Assembly (NCBI RefSeq): GCF_037038585.1
Contig: NC_092524.1
Span: 71,510,552 to 71,574,551 of the forward strand
From: Patagioenas fasciata
Taxonomy: Eukaryota; Chordata; Aves; Columbiformes; Columbidae
DNA length: 64,000 nt
Reading direction: 5' to 3'
The translations under genes were made by a program, and so were the position numbers. The stretch's first letter is position 1. Every line of letters begins with the position of its first letter. The notes below the pieces were generated by a model. It was given only the letters and a program-made list of their open reading frames with translations. It did no database searches and was not told the DNA's origin. Below, piece after piece: positions 20,204-31,322 of this stretch.

Positions 20204-21451
20204 GTATGTTTCAAAATGCACCTTAGATGAGCAGTTACCTGGCTATATATAAGTGTGGCACCTATGCATGATATGGTAGGAAAAAGACTGCGCCTTACAA
20301 AGACACGGACTAATGTTGTCATAGTCTGAGAGTGTATCTTATTGTACAGCAGCAGGAGATTCTATAGGAAAACATTAGAAACATTTGGGTTTGCTTCAAT
20401 ATCAGGTTTATCTTAATTTATACAAACTGACTGCAAAAGCTGTTGACTTTTTCATCACTCCCCACTCTCATTCTCTGTAAATGTTCATCCTGTTTGACAG
20501 TACCAGGATGAGAGAGGAATTTTCTTCACATCAGCATAAAAGGAAAAAGTGTTAACAGACATTTACTCTCTTATTTTTGGAGGTTAATACAATTTTTAAT
20601 AGCCAAAAGAAAATTAGGCATCTTTCTTACTAGAAATTAAATACTTTCTTAGCTTTTAGGTAAGACAAATTAAGATAAATCAGTCTTTATTGTCTAGAAA
20701 GATCATTTTGAAAATGGTTCTCAAGAAGCACTCTTGACCTGGCTCAGCTGTGCTTGTAATGCAGATAAACCTGTATCGATCACTGAGTCAGCTGTGTGAA
20801 CACGCGAGGTCAGCGATGGGACGTGGCTGTCGGTTCCCGTGACACAGACGCTGCACGAGCCAAGCGCAGGTTTTTCGTGCCGATGTTCCGTGTTCCCCCC
20901 GCACAGCACCGGACAGAAAACGAAGCACGTCCTGGCAGAGCATCAGCCAGAACAGTGTCTGGCAGCCCCTTCTGCGGGCGGTTCTCACCTCGGCCCGTGC
21001 TTTTCTGCTGGGCTGTGAATGCAAGGAGCAGCAATGTAGTGAAGAACTGATTCCTGTGAAGTTTTCCCAGGGTCCTGTCTTAGGGATTAAAAGAGTGCCC
21101 TGCTCTTATCTGTCACCTTCAATCACATGTCTTACCAGGTGCACCAAAATGAAATGTGGATAAAAGCGCTTATTGCTAAAAGCATAAATAGACAATAGAG
21201 CTATAAATGCTTATAACAAGATAGTTTCCTTGAAGGACAAGCAATAGTTGGTGTGTTGATGTTAAAGCTTCATCAGGAAGGCATTTTCTCGCTCAGCGCA
21301 GGTTCAGTCTGTGAGCGCGTTGTGCCCCGTGTTGCAGCCCCTGGAGCCTCAGGAGCTGGTGAACAGGGGAGGCTCCGTCACAGAGCGCCCGGGAGAGCTA
21401 CTGAATGTTCTTCAGGTTCATGTTCCTTACAACCCCCTCTTTCCCCCTCAG

Positions 21452-21633
21452 GATTTATAGAGAATTTCACCTCTGAAGTCTTCTGGGAGCTGGAGACAGA
21501 CAGAATCTTTGCCTTGAAAATCACTCCAGTGATCACTTCAGGATCTTTCAGAGAGAGATTTTGTTCATCAGACCTTGTCTTGTATATTGATCTGTACGTT
21601 AACACGTGCACTACAAATATCAAACCAAGATAA
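21452..21633 (+). other. Candidate terminal exon, unrecognised
   Basis: Strong acceptor CCCTCTTTCCCCCTCAG ends at 21,451. The following frame stays open for about 60 codons to a stop at 21,631 and reads FIENFTSEVFWELETDRI near its start. Looks protein-like but I cannot name it. It needs phase 1, which does not match the 20,136-20,203 candidate directly. Confidence 0.3.
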
Positions 21634-23569
21634 ACACGTGTAGCTCACTACTGGATCTGGGTTAGACCAGACACAGCAGTAACCGCTGTGCGCCTGAGGC
21701 AGCGGAACCTCAGCTTTTTTCTACCAAGCATATTGTAACCGTTCCATTATAAGTTGCATTTGCCTGCTGTACCTGAGTAGGATATTTCTGCCAATGCGTT
21801 GGAGGCTTCTGCTTGCCTGTGTTCGTGCTGGTGTGCCAGCATCCTAGGGACTTACAACTTTGTCACCTCTCCGTGTCTTCTCGCGGGCTGACTTGACTGC
21901 TTCCTCAATGACTTATCTAATGCCAGTTAAAGCAATCAGGTACAGGCTCGGTCAAGGTTGTAGTAAATGCAGAAAAATCTCTTTAATGACACATCAGAAA
22001 GCTGAATGTTTGTTGCTCCCAGCTTTCATTGCAGAGATCTGTAACACGAAGGAAAGATCAGGTGTGTGACTAAAGCTGGCTGGATGTCTTCGTGTATACA
22101 GAGGACCATGCACACCGAACTTGTAACTGCGCTGTTTCCAATCGCAACTGGCCACAATATAGCAGAGCATGTTATCAATGTTAATTCAAGAGCTAACTCC
22201 GTTGCTTTTATTAAATGCTGGATTGACCTATTCAGTGTGTTCCCCTCTCCATACAAGTTTTCATTGCAGAACGTCCCCAGCTGTCCGTGTGTGGGGAGGT
22301 GACTCCGATTCAGGTCCCCTTAGTTAGAAAAGAGTATATGGGGTACTCAAGGACCATAAACAAAAAAACCCCAACACCTTTTACTTTGCAGCTTGGCCCA
22401 ATTAGCAGGAAGATTTACGCTGCTTAAGCCAAATTGGTGAACAGTTTAACAGCCAAAGGGTTTACACAAAGGAGTTTTGTGGCTCTAAGCCTTAGGTTAT
22501 ACTGCTCATAGAGGGAGAGGAGATGAAATAAGGGTGTAGGAAAGGAAAAGAGAAGCAAAGAAGGAGAACGAAAGGCCCGTCCCCTCCCCTGTCAGCCCGC
22601 GGCCTTTGTCTGCGGGCCTCGGCTGGTGTTGGGAGGTAAATCGCGATTCACCTTCTCCTGAGTGCCCCATCTGCTGCTGGACACGGTGTCCATACGGGAT
22701 TGTTTTCGCTCTGAGTGACCCATTGCTGCGGGATGAGCTGTTGTTGCCATAATGTCTGAGACATAATTCTGTTGAGTCTCTGGCGCAGGAGGCAGATGGT
22801 GCTTGTCTGAAAAACCCCCAGTTTCAATCACTACAAGTGTTCATGGTTTGTTCAACATGAACGTTCTCTCATCCTAAGGGGGACTGTCAATTGGCAATCT
22901 TGGTGAGATGCGTTACTGGAGAAATCGTGTCATCGGTGAAATCAAGTGCTTCCTCTTATGAAATCTGTGTATATAAGCAAATTAAAGGTATCTGGACAAA
23001 ACAAAACATCCTTAAGAGACCCTCCTGTCTCAGTCATTCTGGCTGGGGTCTGAGTGGCTGGAACATGAGGGTGGGCAGGATCAGGGCAGTGAGCAGCAGG
23101 GAACACCAAGAGTCACTCATCCTTTCTTCTCAGGACAGCACCGCACTGTGATCATCTGCAGTGCTCAGAATCCTGTGATTTAACAGCACAAATTCTTCTA
23201 TCATGCAATAGTTCCCACATCTGGTATCTTCTCAGCCAGGAACAAGATGGGTTTAGGGAGGGGATTGCAGATGTAAAGCGTTACCTGCAGTGTGTGGAAA
23301 GAAGATGCTCAGAGCCATGAACTGGTTGAGAACTGGGGGTCCCCGGTCTGCAGTTGGTGTTTTGTCTGCTCATCAGACACTGGCGCTAAGTGCTCAAGCA
23401 AACTTTCCTTTCCACAGCCAGGCCCACCTGGGAGTTGGTTGAATGCATGAGCTGTCTTTAAAGAACACGTGAATTTATCTGATTCTCCGCTGGATTTTTT
23501 TCCCCCGTAGCTTTATGCCACCAGATTTGTTGCATTAATATGTTACTTACGGAGGGGGAGCCCCCGTAG

Positions 23570-23723
23570 TGACACAGGACAGAGGGAGGAAAGCGAGCGG
23601 GAGGGGGCAGCGGCGGGTCGGGAGCGCCAAGGGGGGGCGCGAGGGGCGGGGGGGGCCGGGAACGGAGGGAGCGGCGGAGGAACCTGAGGGCGGGACGGCG
23701 CGGGAGGAGCTTAGGCGGGAAAA
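23570..23723 (+). other. G-rich lead-in to the 52-bp minisatellite
   Basis: CpG- and G-rich DNA with many runs of 3-8 Gs (for example near 23,630-23,670), giving high G-quadruplex potential. It grades directly into the first repeat unit at 23,724. No gene seen. Confidence 0.5.
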
Positions 23724-25283
23724 GCTGAGGTACCTCGGGGAGGGGATGATATCGGGGGAGGCTTTGACAGGAAAGGCTGAGGTACCTCAGGGAGGGGATG
23801 ATATCGGGGGAGGCTTTGACAGGAAAGGCTGAGGTACCTCGGGGAGGGGATGATATCGGGGGAGGCTTTGACGGGAAAGGCTGAGGTACCTCAGGGAGGG
23901 GATGATATCGGGGGAGGCTTTGACAGGAAAGGCTGAGGTACCTCGGGGAGGGGATGATATCGGGGGAGGCTTTGACGGGAAAGGCTGAGGTACCTCAGGG
24001 AGGGGATGATATCGGGGGAGGCTTTGACAGGAAAGGCTGAGGTACCTCGGGGAGGGGATGATATCGGGGGAGGCTTTGACAGGAAAGGCTGAGGTACCTC
24101 GGGGAGGGGATGATATCGGGGGAGGCTTTGACAGGAAAGGCTGAGGTACCTCGGGGAGGGGATGATATCGGGGGAGGCTTTGACGGGAAAGGCTGAGGTA
24201 CCTCAGGGAGGGGATGATATCGGGGGAGGCTTTGACGGGAAAGGCTGAGGTACCTCGGGGAGGGGATGATATCGGGGGAGGCTTTGGCGGGAAAGGCTGA
24301 GGTACCTCAGGGAGGGGATGATATCGGGGGAGGCTTTGACAGGAAAGGCTGAGGTACCTCAGGGAGGGGATGATATCGGGGGAGGCTTTGACAGGAAAGG
24401 CTGAGGTACCTCAGGGAGGGGATGATATCGGGGGAGGCTTTGACAGGAAAGGCTGAGGTACCTCGGGGAGGGGATGATATCGGGGGAGGCTTTGACAGGA
24501 AAGGCTGAGGTACCTCAGGGAGGGGATGATATCGGGGGAGGCTTTGACAGGAAAGGCTGAGGTACCTCGGGGAGGGGATGATATCGGGGGAGGCTTTGAC
24601 AGGAAAGGCTGAGGTACCTCGGGGAGGGGATGATATCGGGGGAGGCTTTGACAGGAAAGGCTGAGGTACCTCGGGGAGGGGATGATATCGGGGGAGGCTT
24701 TGACAGGAAAGGCTGAGGTACCTCGGGGAGGGGATGATATCGGGGGAGGCTTTGACAGGAAAGGCTGAGCTACCTCGGGGAGGGGATGATATCGGGGGAG
24801 GCTTTGACAGGAAAGGCTGAGCTACCTCAGGAAGGGGATGATATCGGGGGAGGCTTTGACAGGAAAGGCTGAGGTAGCTCAGGGAGGGGATGATATCGGG
24901 GGAGGCTTTGACGGGAATGGCTGAGGTACCTCAGGGAGGGGATGATATCGGGGGAGGCTTTGACGGGAAAGGCTGAGGTACCGCAGGGAGGGGATGATAT
25001 TGGGGGAGGCTTTGACGGGAAAGGCTGAGGTACCTCAGGGAGGTGATGACATCGGGGGAGACTTTGGCGGGAAAGGGTGAGGGACTTAAAGGAGAGGACG
25101 GAAGGGAGAGAGGTTTTGGTGGTAAAGGCTGAGGTACCTCAGGGAGGAGATGGCATCGCAGAGGCTGCAGTGGGAAATGCTGAGGTAGCTCTGGGACGGG
25201 ATGGCACTAAGGTGTGGTTTCAAAGGGAAATGCTGAGGTACTTTGAGGAAAGGATGCTGGGCTAGGAACTATGAACACATCAG
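23724..25283 (+). repeat. 52-bp minisatellite, about 30 units
   Basis: Units of 52 bp start GCTGAGGTACCTC and contain GGGGAGGGGATGATATC and GGGGGAGGCTTTGAC. The period is constant (23,724, 23,776, 23,828 and on). Central units are nearly identical; units from about 24,900 decay steadily until the last recognisable one at 25,232. Most units contain a GGTACC word. Intact spacers are absent, so this is not a CRISPR array. Confidence 0.95.
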
Positions 25284-25455
25284 ATCGGTTAAGAGAATGT
25301 TGATGACAGAAATTTCTACAGTTAAGTATTCCAGCAAAGACAGGGAGATGAGCAAAACTTATATCAGGCCTCCTAGGATTCCTGCAGGTTAGGGGTCAGG
25401 GATGATGAGGTTGTTAACTCGGTCCTAACTTTTTCTTTCTCTCCCTCTCTTGCAG
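25284..25455. other. Junction between 52-bp minisatellite and first large unit
   Basis: No gene. The last ~110 bases resemble, at low identity, the spacer end before the other 84-codon ORFs (GGCCTCC..GG..TCTGCAGG and a CTCTTGCAG acceptor), so this is probably the diverged edge of the array. Confidence 0.5.
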
Positions 25456-25466
25456 CACCAGACTGA

Positions 25467-25721
25467 ATGGAGAAGCAAGTGGATGGGAAGTTCCTACGCC
25501 ACGACACAGACCACATTTATTACTCTCGCCCTCCGAGACCCGGAGAACCGAACCGTTCTCATCGTGCCTTGAAGCAACCTCTGCTCATGCGCTTCTCCCA
25601 GGGAGAAGGCAGAATGGGAGTGCCTCGCCACGTTAAACAACAGGGTGTACACTCCACAGCTTTCAAGCCCAGCTCTGCGTTAGCTCACCCCTGCAATTTT
25701 GCACCGCCCACGCAAATTTGA
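25467..25721 (+). CDS. Unrecognised 84-residue ORF, copy 2 (diverged)
   Basis: Same length, start and stop as the ORF at 2,093 but with about a dozen amino-acid changes, concentrated in the first 65 residues. By eye I count roughly 11 replacement and 5 silent changes against the 35,713 copy, close to a neutral ratio. The last ~20 codons are identical, suggesting a conversion boundary near 25,660. Function unknown. Confidence 0.3.
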   Translation: MEKQVDGKFLRHDTDHIYYSRPPRPGEPNRSHRALKQPLLMRFSQGEGRMGVPRHVKQQGVHSTAFKPSSALAHPCNFAPPTQI

Positions 25722-26485
25722 GTTGTCGCTGGTTGTTGCAGCGTTTGGCTTTGGTGAGGACAGCGTGTGTTTGTCAGCAGTTGGTGTAGGGTGGAATCTT
25801 GAGGAGAAAGTGATATTTCCGTGCCAGAACTGGTTGGTGTTTGCATGGTATTGTGGTAGTTGTTCCCACAGGTGATCAGTGCTGGAGTGTTATTGCAGGA
25901 TGAGGGGATTTTGAAGGCTTGTCTGTGAGATGCACTAGAGGCAGCAGTTGCAAACGAAAGGCTGAGGTGTGGAGAGTTTGTCGGTGGGTTTTGGACAGTT
26001 GTCAGTTGAAGAGTTGGTTGTTTGCAGGTGAGGTGTAGAGCAGAGGGTGAAGCTGACTTTGCCTGGGCGGCGCAACTGGATGGGTGTGCAGAGCTGAGGA
26101 GAGCGGGCTTCTGCGGGTGACCCTAAAGCTGGAGAACCAGCCAGCGGCAGCTCCAGACAGTCCCGCTGCCGAGCTTGGCCGTGTAGGGCCAGTGTCCTGG
26201 GGCACAGGGAGTGTGACCCTCCGCAAGCACCAAACAGCAGGTGAGGACTGTGGGGATTTGTACTGAGCTATGATATCTCTAAGGCATGTGCGAGGGGCCG
26301 GGGCCAAGGCAAGGTGGGCTCGTTGTGGGGTGTGGGGAGGTGTCAGCCCCCGGACTCAGCCCCTGTCTGATTGTAGTGCCCTTGGGCTGGTGTAGCTCAG
26401 TCCTCTGTGTGTTTCTCTTCAGGTGGAGCAGCGTGCAAAGGAAAAGCAAGGAAGGAGAGGAAGGTGGTGAACCTATGAGGAAGAG
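25722..26485 (+). other. Lys/Glu-rich module 1 of unit A1, split by an ERV
   Basis: Homologous to 2,348-3,170. Acceptor-like TTCTCTTCAG ends at 26,422. The open Lys/Glu-rich stretch is interrupted at 26,486 by a minus-strand ERV and resumes at 27,466 after the repeated GAAGAG. Confidence 0.5.
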
Positions 26486-26691
26486 TGTAGCGAATCTGGT
26501 GTGGACTCACGGTAAGGTGCCATGAGAGACATTTATTACAAACTCAGGTTTGCATTTATACTCGCTATGATGCTTGCTCAAGCATTTGCTCTTTAGCTAA
26601 GTTAGACATTACATGAGCGATGTAACTGCCATATACGCATTTTTTTCTATAGTAAGCTGTCCCTCTGTCCCTGATGTATCAGTCCTGTATC
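26486..26691 (-). repeat. Truncated 3' LTR of the minus-strand ERV, unit A1
   Basis: About 206 bp matching the 3' portion of the LTR and ending GCTACA. Its 5' part was lost in the deletion; the junction at 26,684-26,697 shows a tandem CCTGTAT. Confidence 0.75.
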
Positions 26692-26964
26692 CTGTATCTT
26701 AGTAGTCACAATTTTTCCCCAAGTAGATGAATATTTGCAAGCAGCTTTATCTCCAGTCGTTACCTGTTCATATAATTCTCATTCATCTTTGTGCCATGTC
26801 TCCAACTGAAATGTACCAGTTGTAGGAAAGTCTAGCACATGATTAGCAATCCATTCTAATAAACTCACCAATCAGACCCCTGATACATCCTGATTTTGCG
26901 TTTGTAGCGCATGTTGAAGGACATCCAGGGTTTGTCTTTGCTTAAGGGATAACTTCCCTCCCAT
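26692..26964 (-). pseudogene. gag: gag 5' remnant in the minus-strand ERV, unit A1
   Basis: An ATG at 26,962-26,964 (minus strand) opens a Gag-type N-terminus beginning MGGKLS, a myristoylation-type signal. The frame stops after about 20 codons and gag DNA continues only to about 26,692, where it joins the 3' LTR. Non-functional. Confidence 0.7.
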
Positions 26965-27086
26965 GGTTCCCAATCGCTCACCTTTCGTTGGTGGTGGGCG
27001 CGCACTGTCCTGGTTCCCGGTCCTGTTTCCTGGTTCGATTGGGCTTCGCTACCAGAGCGGCTACTGCCTTTATAGGCACGCTGAAA

Positions 27087-27106
27087 GTCCCTGTTCCAGG
27101 GCGCCA
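27087..27106 (-). promoter_or_regulatory. Primer-binding site, Lys-type with 2-bp insertion
   Basis: On the minus strand TGGCGCCCTGGAACAGGGAC equals the Lys3 site with an extra TG. It lies two bases after the LTR. Confidence 0.7.
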
Positions 27107-27108
27107 TT

Positions 27109-27465
27109 TGTAGCGAATGCGGTACGGACTCTCTTTTAAGGTGCAATGAGAGATGTTTATTACAAATTCAGGCTTGTGTTTATACTCGCTATGATACTTG
27201 CTCAAGCATTTGTTGATTAGCTAAGTTAGTCATTACATGAGTGATGTGTTTTGTGTTCCCACCAAAGTCACTGCCATAAACACCTTTTTTGTCTATCACA
27301 AGCTGTCCCTCTGTCCTTGATGCATCAATCCTGTATCAACTCCTCTGTCCTTGATGTATCACATAGCATACAGTCCTTTGTTCTTGTATTTTTCCACTAA
27401 TGCTTGTTCTCATGCTGTTGACTCTTGCAGTTTCTCATGTGCCCGGTCTTCCGTGTACTGACACA
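27109..27465 (-). repeat. 5' LTR of the minus-strand ERV, unit A1
   Basis: 357 bp, begins TGTGTCAGT and ends GCTACA on the minus strand. Homologous to the plus-strand LTR at 3,278-3,622 but diverged. A TATAAA-type box is present on the minus strand. Confidence 0.8.
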
Positions 27466-29216
27466 GAAGAGCGATCACGAAAGAGGATTGGAGCGCACCT
27501 GTGAGTCAAGCAGAGTCAAGAAAGAAGATGACAGTGGTGGACCTGTGAGTCAGGAGGGGACAAAAGAGGAGAAAGGTGATGGAGCTACGAGTCAAGAGTG
27601 AGGAGGAAGATGGGCAGCCTGAGCCAGCGAGAAGGAGAATGTATCCTTAAGCACAGGGAACGATCTGTGATTAGTGCGTCCCCCTCCCACCCCTAGAAAC
27701 TGTGCTCGGGGGTAAAGTGGTAAAATGGGAGCAGGGGCTGTTGGCTGTGTTTTGGGAGGTGGGGGTGGTGAGCAGGGGCTGGGCTCTTGGACTTGGGAGC
27801 AGTTAAGGGAGCAGGGTGGTCATCCCTTGGGAGGTGTCTGTCTGCCAGCAGGTAAAGGAGGGGGAAGAGGATCCTGCCGGGGTGAGGGCCTGGCCAGCTC
27901 TCCACTCCCAGGGCTCTTGATGCTGGTGTGGTGTGTTGCTGTAAGTGCCAGGGGTGACTGGCAAAGAAAGTCTTTGTGGGGTGCATGCTGGGAAACTGTG
28001 CTGCTACGGAGGGGCTGGGTTGGTGGGAAGGCCTGTGTGGGGGGCCGGGGCCAAGGCAAGGTGGCCTTGTGGTGGGGTGTGGGGATGCGTCAGCGACCGG
28101 ACTCGCCCCCTCGTGTGACTGTACGGGCCTGGGGTGGGTATATTTTTGTTTTCTGTGCATCTCTGTTCGGGTGGAGCAGCTCGCAAAGGTGAAAGCAAGA
28201 AAGAAGAGGAAGGTGGTGAACCTACGAGGAAGAGCGATCAAGAAAGAGGATTGGAGTGCATCTGCAAGTCAACAGGGATCAAGAAAGAAGATGACGGTGG
28301 TAGACCTGCGAGTCAGGAGGGATCAAGAAAGAAGAGGAGGAAGGTGATGGAGCTGTGAGTCAGGAGTGAGGAGGAAGAAAATGTCCCCCTTGGGACAGGG
28401 ACCTCCCTGTAATCAGGACTGCGCCCTCCCACCCCTGGAAACTGCTCAGGGGCTCAGACATCCATGGGAAGGTTGTGTCCGACAACACGAGCCAGATCTT
28501 CAGCACTGGCTGCTGTTCAGCTGGGACCAGGGGCTGCTGGTGGGGTTTTGGGAGGCGGGGTGGGTGAGTAGAGGCTGGGCTTTTGTACTCATGAGTGGTT
28601 GAGAGAGAGGGCTGGACACCTCTTGGGAGGTGTCTTGTCTGTCTGCCATCAGCTAAAGGAGGGGGAAGAGGATCCTGCTGGGGTGAGGGCCTGGCCAGCT
28701 CTCCACTCCCAGGGCTCTTGATGCTGATGTGGTGTGTTGCTGTAAGTGCCAGGGGTGACTGGCAAAGAAAGTCTTTGTGGGGTGCATGCTGGGAAACTGT
28801 GCTGCTACGGAGGGGCTGGGTTGGTGGGAAGGCCTGTGCGGGGGGCCGGGGCCAAGGCAAGGTGGGCTTGCTGTGGGATGTGGGGATGCGACAGCGACCG
28901 GACTCACCCCCTATGTGACTGTACGGGCTTGGGGTGGGTGTATTTCTGTCTTCAGGGCATTTCGGTTTGGGTGGAGCAGCTCACAAAGGCGAAAGCAAGA
29001 AAGGAAAGTAAGGTTGTGAACTTACGAGAAAGAGTGATCAAGAAAGAGGATTTGAGTTCATCCGGGAGTCGAGGGATCAAGAAAGAAGAGGAGGAAGGTG
29101 ATGGACGTGCACATTGAAAATGAGAGGGAAGATGGGCAACCTGAAGCATGGAGCAAGGGAATGTCTCCTAGAACAAAGGGACCTTTCTGTAATCAGAGAT
29201 CCCCCCTCCTACCCTA
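27466..29216 (+). repeat. Lys/Glu-rich modules 2-3 of unit A1 (tandem ~800-bp repeats)
   Basis: After the rest of module 1 (to about 27,620) come two ~800-bp tandem modules; for example a block at 27,976 recurs at 28,777. Each has a G-rich part then a Lys/Glu/Arg-rich open stretch with 42-45-bp GATCAAGAAAGA repeats. Module 3 has an acceptor-like TCTGTCTTCAG near 28,958; in module 2 the matching AG has become GG. Module 3 runs into the 55-bp array. Protein product, if any, unknown. Confidence 0.6.
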
Positions 29217-29712
29217 CAAACTGAACAAAGAGGACTGCGAGAGGGAGCGCTCTGACAGGACAAGAGGTATCAGTAAATCTGGCAAGAGGACAGTGGGGGA
29301 AGCGCTCTGGCGGATCAACAAGTCTCAATATATGTGGCAAGAGGATGATGGGGGAGAGTTCACCAGTGGTTCAAAAGTCACCCAGAAAAAGGGGAAGAGG
29401 ATGTCAAGGGGGGAGCGCTCTGGTCGATCACAAGACTCTCCTAAAAAACACAACAGGATGGTGGGGGGGGGGAATGTCCTATATGGGACAAGGGGTCCCG
29501 AGAAATCCAGCAAGAGGATGGTGGGGGGGAGCACTCCAGCAGACCAAGAATGTACTAAGGAAAGGCAAAAGGACGGCAGGAGGAGAGACCCAGTGGGTCA
29601 AGAGGTACCGAGAAATCCAGCAAGAGGACGACAGGGAGGAGCTCTTTAGCAGGCCAAAATCCCACTGAGGAAAGGCAAGAGGACAGCGGGGGAGAGCGCT
29701 CCAGTTCTTCAA

Positions 29713-31322
29713 GTGACTTCCCAGGCAGAAGGCAGGAGCATGGCGGGGCAGGACTGCGGCAGGTCAAGAATTCTCAGTCTGGCAATAGGATGGCGGGGAG
29801 GAGCGTTCCAGCGGGAGAAGAGCGCCCTGACTAGAGGCAAGACAAGGGTGAGGGAGAGCACTCGGACGTGTCAAGAAGACTCCCCCAAAAAGTGCAAGAG
29901 GAAGGCCGGTGGGGAGAGCAATCCAGCAGATCAGGAAGTCTCAATAAATGCGGTAAGAAGGTGGCAGGTGGGAGCTCCCCAGTGGTTCAAGAGGTCCCAA
30001 GATATCCAGCAAGAGAACTGTGAGGGGGAGCGCTCCAACAGGTCAAGCGGTGTCAAGAAATCCAGCAAGACAATGGTGGAAAACGCTCCGGTGAGTCACA
30101 AGATTCCCCCAAAAAAAGGCAAGAGAATGGTGCAGGGGAGCACTCTGGTGGATCAAGAAGCACCCAGGAAAAGGGGAAGAAGATGGTGGGGGGGAGCACT
30201 CTGGTTGGTCACAAGACTCCCCCAGAAAACACAAGAGGGTGGCAGGGGGAACGCCCTAATGGGTCAAGAGGACCCAAGAAATCCAGCAAGAGGACGGTGA
30301 GGGGGAGCGCTCCAGCAGATCAGGAAGTCTCGATAAATGCGGTAAGAGGATGGCGGGTGGGAGCCCCCCCAGTGGTCCAAGAGGTCCCAAGAAATCCAGC
30401 AAGAGGACGGCGAGGGGGAGCGCTCTGGCAGATCAGGACGTCTCAATAAATGCGGTAAAAGGATGGTGGGTGGGAGCCCCTCAGTGGTTCGCAAGGTTCC
30501 AGGAAATCCAGCAAGAGGACGGCGTGGGGGAGCGCTGTGGCAGATGAAGAACCCTCAGTACATCTGGCAAGAGGACGGTGAGGGGGTGCTCTGATGGGTC
30601 AAGGTTGCTCTGAAAAAAGCCCAAGAGGGTGGTAAGGAGAAGCTCACCGGTGATTCACGAATCACCCAGAAAAAAGGGAAGAGGACAGTGCGGGGGAGCT
30701 CTTCAGTTGTTGAAGAGAATCCCCAGAAAAAGGCAGGAGGATGATGAGGGGGAACACTCTGGCGGGTCAAGAAGTCTCGATAAGTCCGGCAAGAAGACGG
30801 TGGGGAGGAGAGCTCGTGTGGGTCAAGAGGTCCCAAGAAACCCAGCAAGAGGACAGCAGGGGCGAGCGCTCCGGCAGATCAGGAAATCTCGATAAATGCA
30901 GTTAGAGGATGGGTGTGAGCCCCTCAGTTGTTTAAGACGTCCCAAGAAATCCAGCAAGAGAACTGCGAGGGGGAGCGCTCCGGCAGGTCAAGCGATGTCA
31001 AGAAATCCAGCAAGACAATGGTGGAGAACTCTCCGGCGAGTCACAAGACTCTCCCAAAAAAGGCAAAAGAATGGTGCAGGGGAGCACTCTGGTGCATCAA
31101 GAAGCACCCAGGAAAAGGGGAAGAGGATGGTGGGGGGAAACGGCCTGGTTGGTCACAAGACTCCCCCAAAAACCACAAGAGGGTGGCAGGGGGAACGCCC
31201 TAATGGGTCAAGAAGTCCCAAGAAATCCAGCAAGAGGACGACAGGGAGGAGCTCTTTAGCAGGCCAAAATCCCACTGAGGAAAGGCAAGAGGACAGCGGG
31301 GGAGAGCGCTCCAGTTCTTCAA
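29713..31322 (+). repeat. ~1,612-bp higher-order unit 1 of A1
   Basis: 1,610 bp; start placed at the CAAGTGACTTCCCAGGCAG block for convenience. It recurs at 31,323. Confidence 0.85.

Larger units (their letters stand above)
19261..23560. other. Long stretch without a recognised gene
   Basis: Mostly AT-moderate single-copy DNA. A plausible polyadenylation site (AATAAA at 19,723-19,728, then TGT-rich DNA) lies near its start. Two exon-like stretches are listed separately. Short ORFs elsewhere have no protein-like features that I can support. Confidence 0.4.
26486..27465 (-). mobile_element. Internally deleted class II ERV, unit A1
   Basis: 980-bp minus-strand element flanked by a 6-bp target duplication GAAGAG (26,480-26,485 and 27,466-27,471). 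It keeps a full 5' LTR, a primer site, a leader and the start of gag, then jumps into a truncated 3' LTR. The remaining gag, all of pro, pol and env, and the first part of the 3' LTR are gone. The same insertion is at 36,732-37,711, so it predates duplication of the unit. Confidence 0.85.

Noticed and set aside
22066-22302. Overlapping small ORFs on both strands near 22.0-22.3 kb
   Set aside because: No splice context, domain or compositional support; frames of this size occur by chance.
23724-25283. Possible CRISPR array
   Set aside because: Units are contiguous 52-bp copies with no unique spacers, and the context is a vertebrate genome.
27725-28192. 155-codon Gly/Trp-rich ORF and its minus-strand 182-codon shadow, repeated at 37,971
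   Set aside because: Both run through the G-rich non-exon part of the ~800-bp module, and the tandem partner module does not keep the same frame.
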